DNA from: Muribaculaceae bacterium
GTDB taxonomy: Bacteria > Bacteroidota > Bacteroidia > Bacteroidales > Muribaculaceae
NCBI GenBank assembly: GCA_017619255.1
Contig: JAFZSS010000144.1
Location: forward strand, 1-7,631
DNA: 7,631 bases
Direction of reading: 5' to 3'
The notes below the pieces were generated by a model. That model was given only the letters and a program-made list of their open reading frames with translations, was not told the origin of the DNA and made no database searches. The position numbers were made by a program, and so were the translations under genes. Below are positions 7,424 through 7,631 of the stretch, piece by piece (within the stretch, counting starts at the first letter, position 1; each line of letters opens with the position of its first letter).

Positions 7424-7631
7424 ATGAAACGAAGAATTATCCTAATAGCATTACTGGCGGCATTTGTCGCCAGTTTTGTCATTGCCGCCGACATGCCGCC
7501 CAAGCGTGAACAGCGGGGCATTTGGATGACGGCCTATCTGAGTGACTGGCCCAGCGGTAGCATTACGGTAAGCAACACGCCCATCATGCAGAATGCCTGC
7601 CGCAAGATGCTCGACACGATGCAAGTCAACC
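7424..7631 (+). CDS. Secreted glycosyl-hydrolase-like protein, GHL10/DUF187 type (3' partial)
   Basis: Only the first 69 codons are inside the window. The protein begins with a signal peptide: MKRR, then a hydrophobic stretch (IILIALLAAFVASFVI) and a likely signal-peptidase I site around IAAD near residue 22. There is no Cys, so it is not a lipoprotein and is released to the periplasm or outside. The mature start PPKREQRGIWMTAYLSDWPS (25-44) matches the opening of the glycosyl-hydrolase-like 10 (PF02638, formerly DUF187) family, where a KRExRGxW strand followed by DWPS begins a TIM barrel. The next part (QNACRKMLDTMQVN) fits the first barrel helix. Family members are known or suspected glycosidases; E. 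coli DigH (YddW), for example, cleaves peptide-free peptidoglycan strands. Catalytic residues lie beyond the window, so activity cannot be judged. It starts 22 bases after the PKD lipoprotein and appears to be the enzyme of the cluster. Confidence 0.8.
   Translation, partial: MKRRIILIALLAAFVASFVIAADMPPKREQRGIWMTAYLSDWPSGSITVSNTPIMQNACRKMLDTMQVN

Overview
The window is one stretch of a Bacteroidota (most likely gut Bacteroidales) polysaccharide-utilization-type locus. The evidence is an adjacent SusC/SusD outer-membrane pair, three consecutive lipoproteins with Bacteroidota-style signal peptides, A/T-rich start regions, and tight head-to-tail packing. Base composition is moderately GC-rich for the group, with few TTA, CTA or TCA codons inside the genes. 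That would suit Muribaculaceae, some Prevotellaceae or Alistipes-like lineages, but the genus cannot be fixed from this sequence alone.

Layout: all five genes are on the + strand. (1) Positions 1-2637 hold a SusC/RagA-family TonB-dependent transporter whose 5' end lies outside the window. (2) 2652-4565 is a SusD-like outer-membrane lipoprotein of the SusD-like_2 type. (3) 4610-5656 is a lipoprotein of unknown family in the place where SusE/SusF-type surface glycan-binding proteins usually sit. (4) 5668-7401 is a lipoprotein with one clear PKD domain, one degenerate PKD/Ig-like domain and a C-terminal region that looks like a beta-propeller. (5) From 7424 to the window end is the start of a secreted glycosyl-hydrolase-like protein (GHL10/DUF187 type), cut off after 69 codons. 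Gaps between genes are 14, 44, 11 and 22 bases. No promoter or terminator is visible inside, so the genes are probably co-transcribed from a promoter upstream of the window.

How the genes would work together: the SusD-like protein caps the SusC-like barrel and delivers ligand to it. The two extra lipoproteins probably capture or hold substrate at the cell surface. The GHL10-like enzyme would cut glycan outside the cell or in the periplasm. The substrate cannot be read from the sequence. No tRNA, rRNA, CRISPR array, insertion sequence or phage gene was seen. The most interesting parts are the unrecognised lipoprotein, the PKD-plus-propeller lipoprotein and the pairing of this SusCD cassette with a GHL10-like enzyme.
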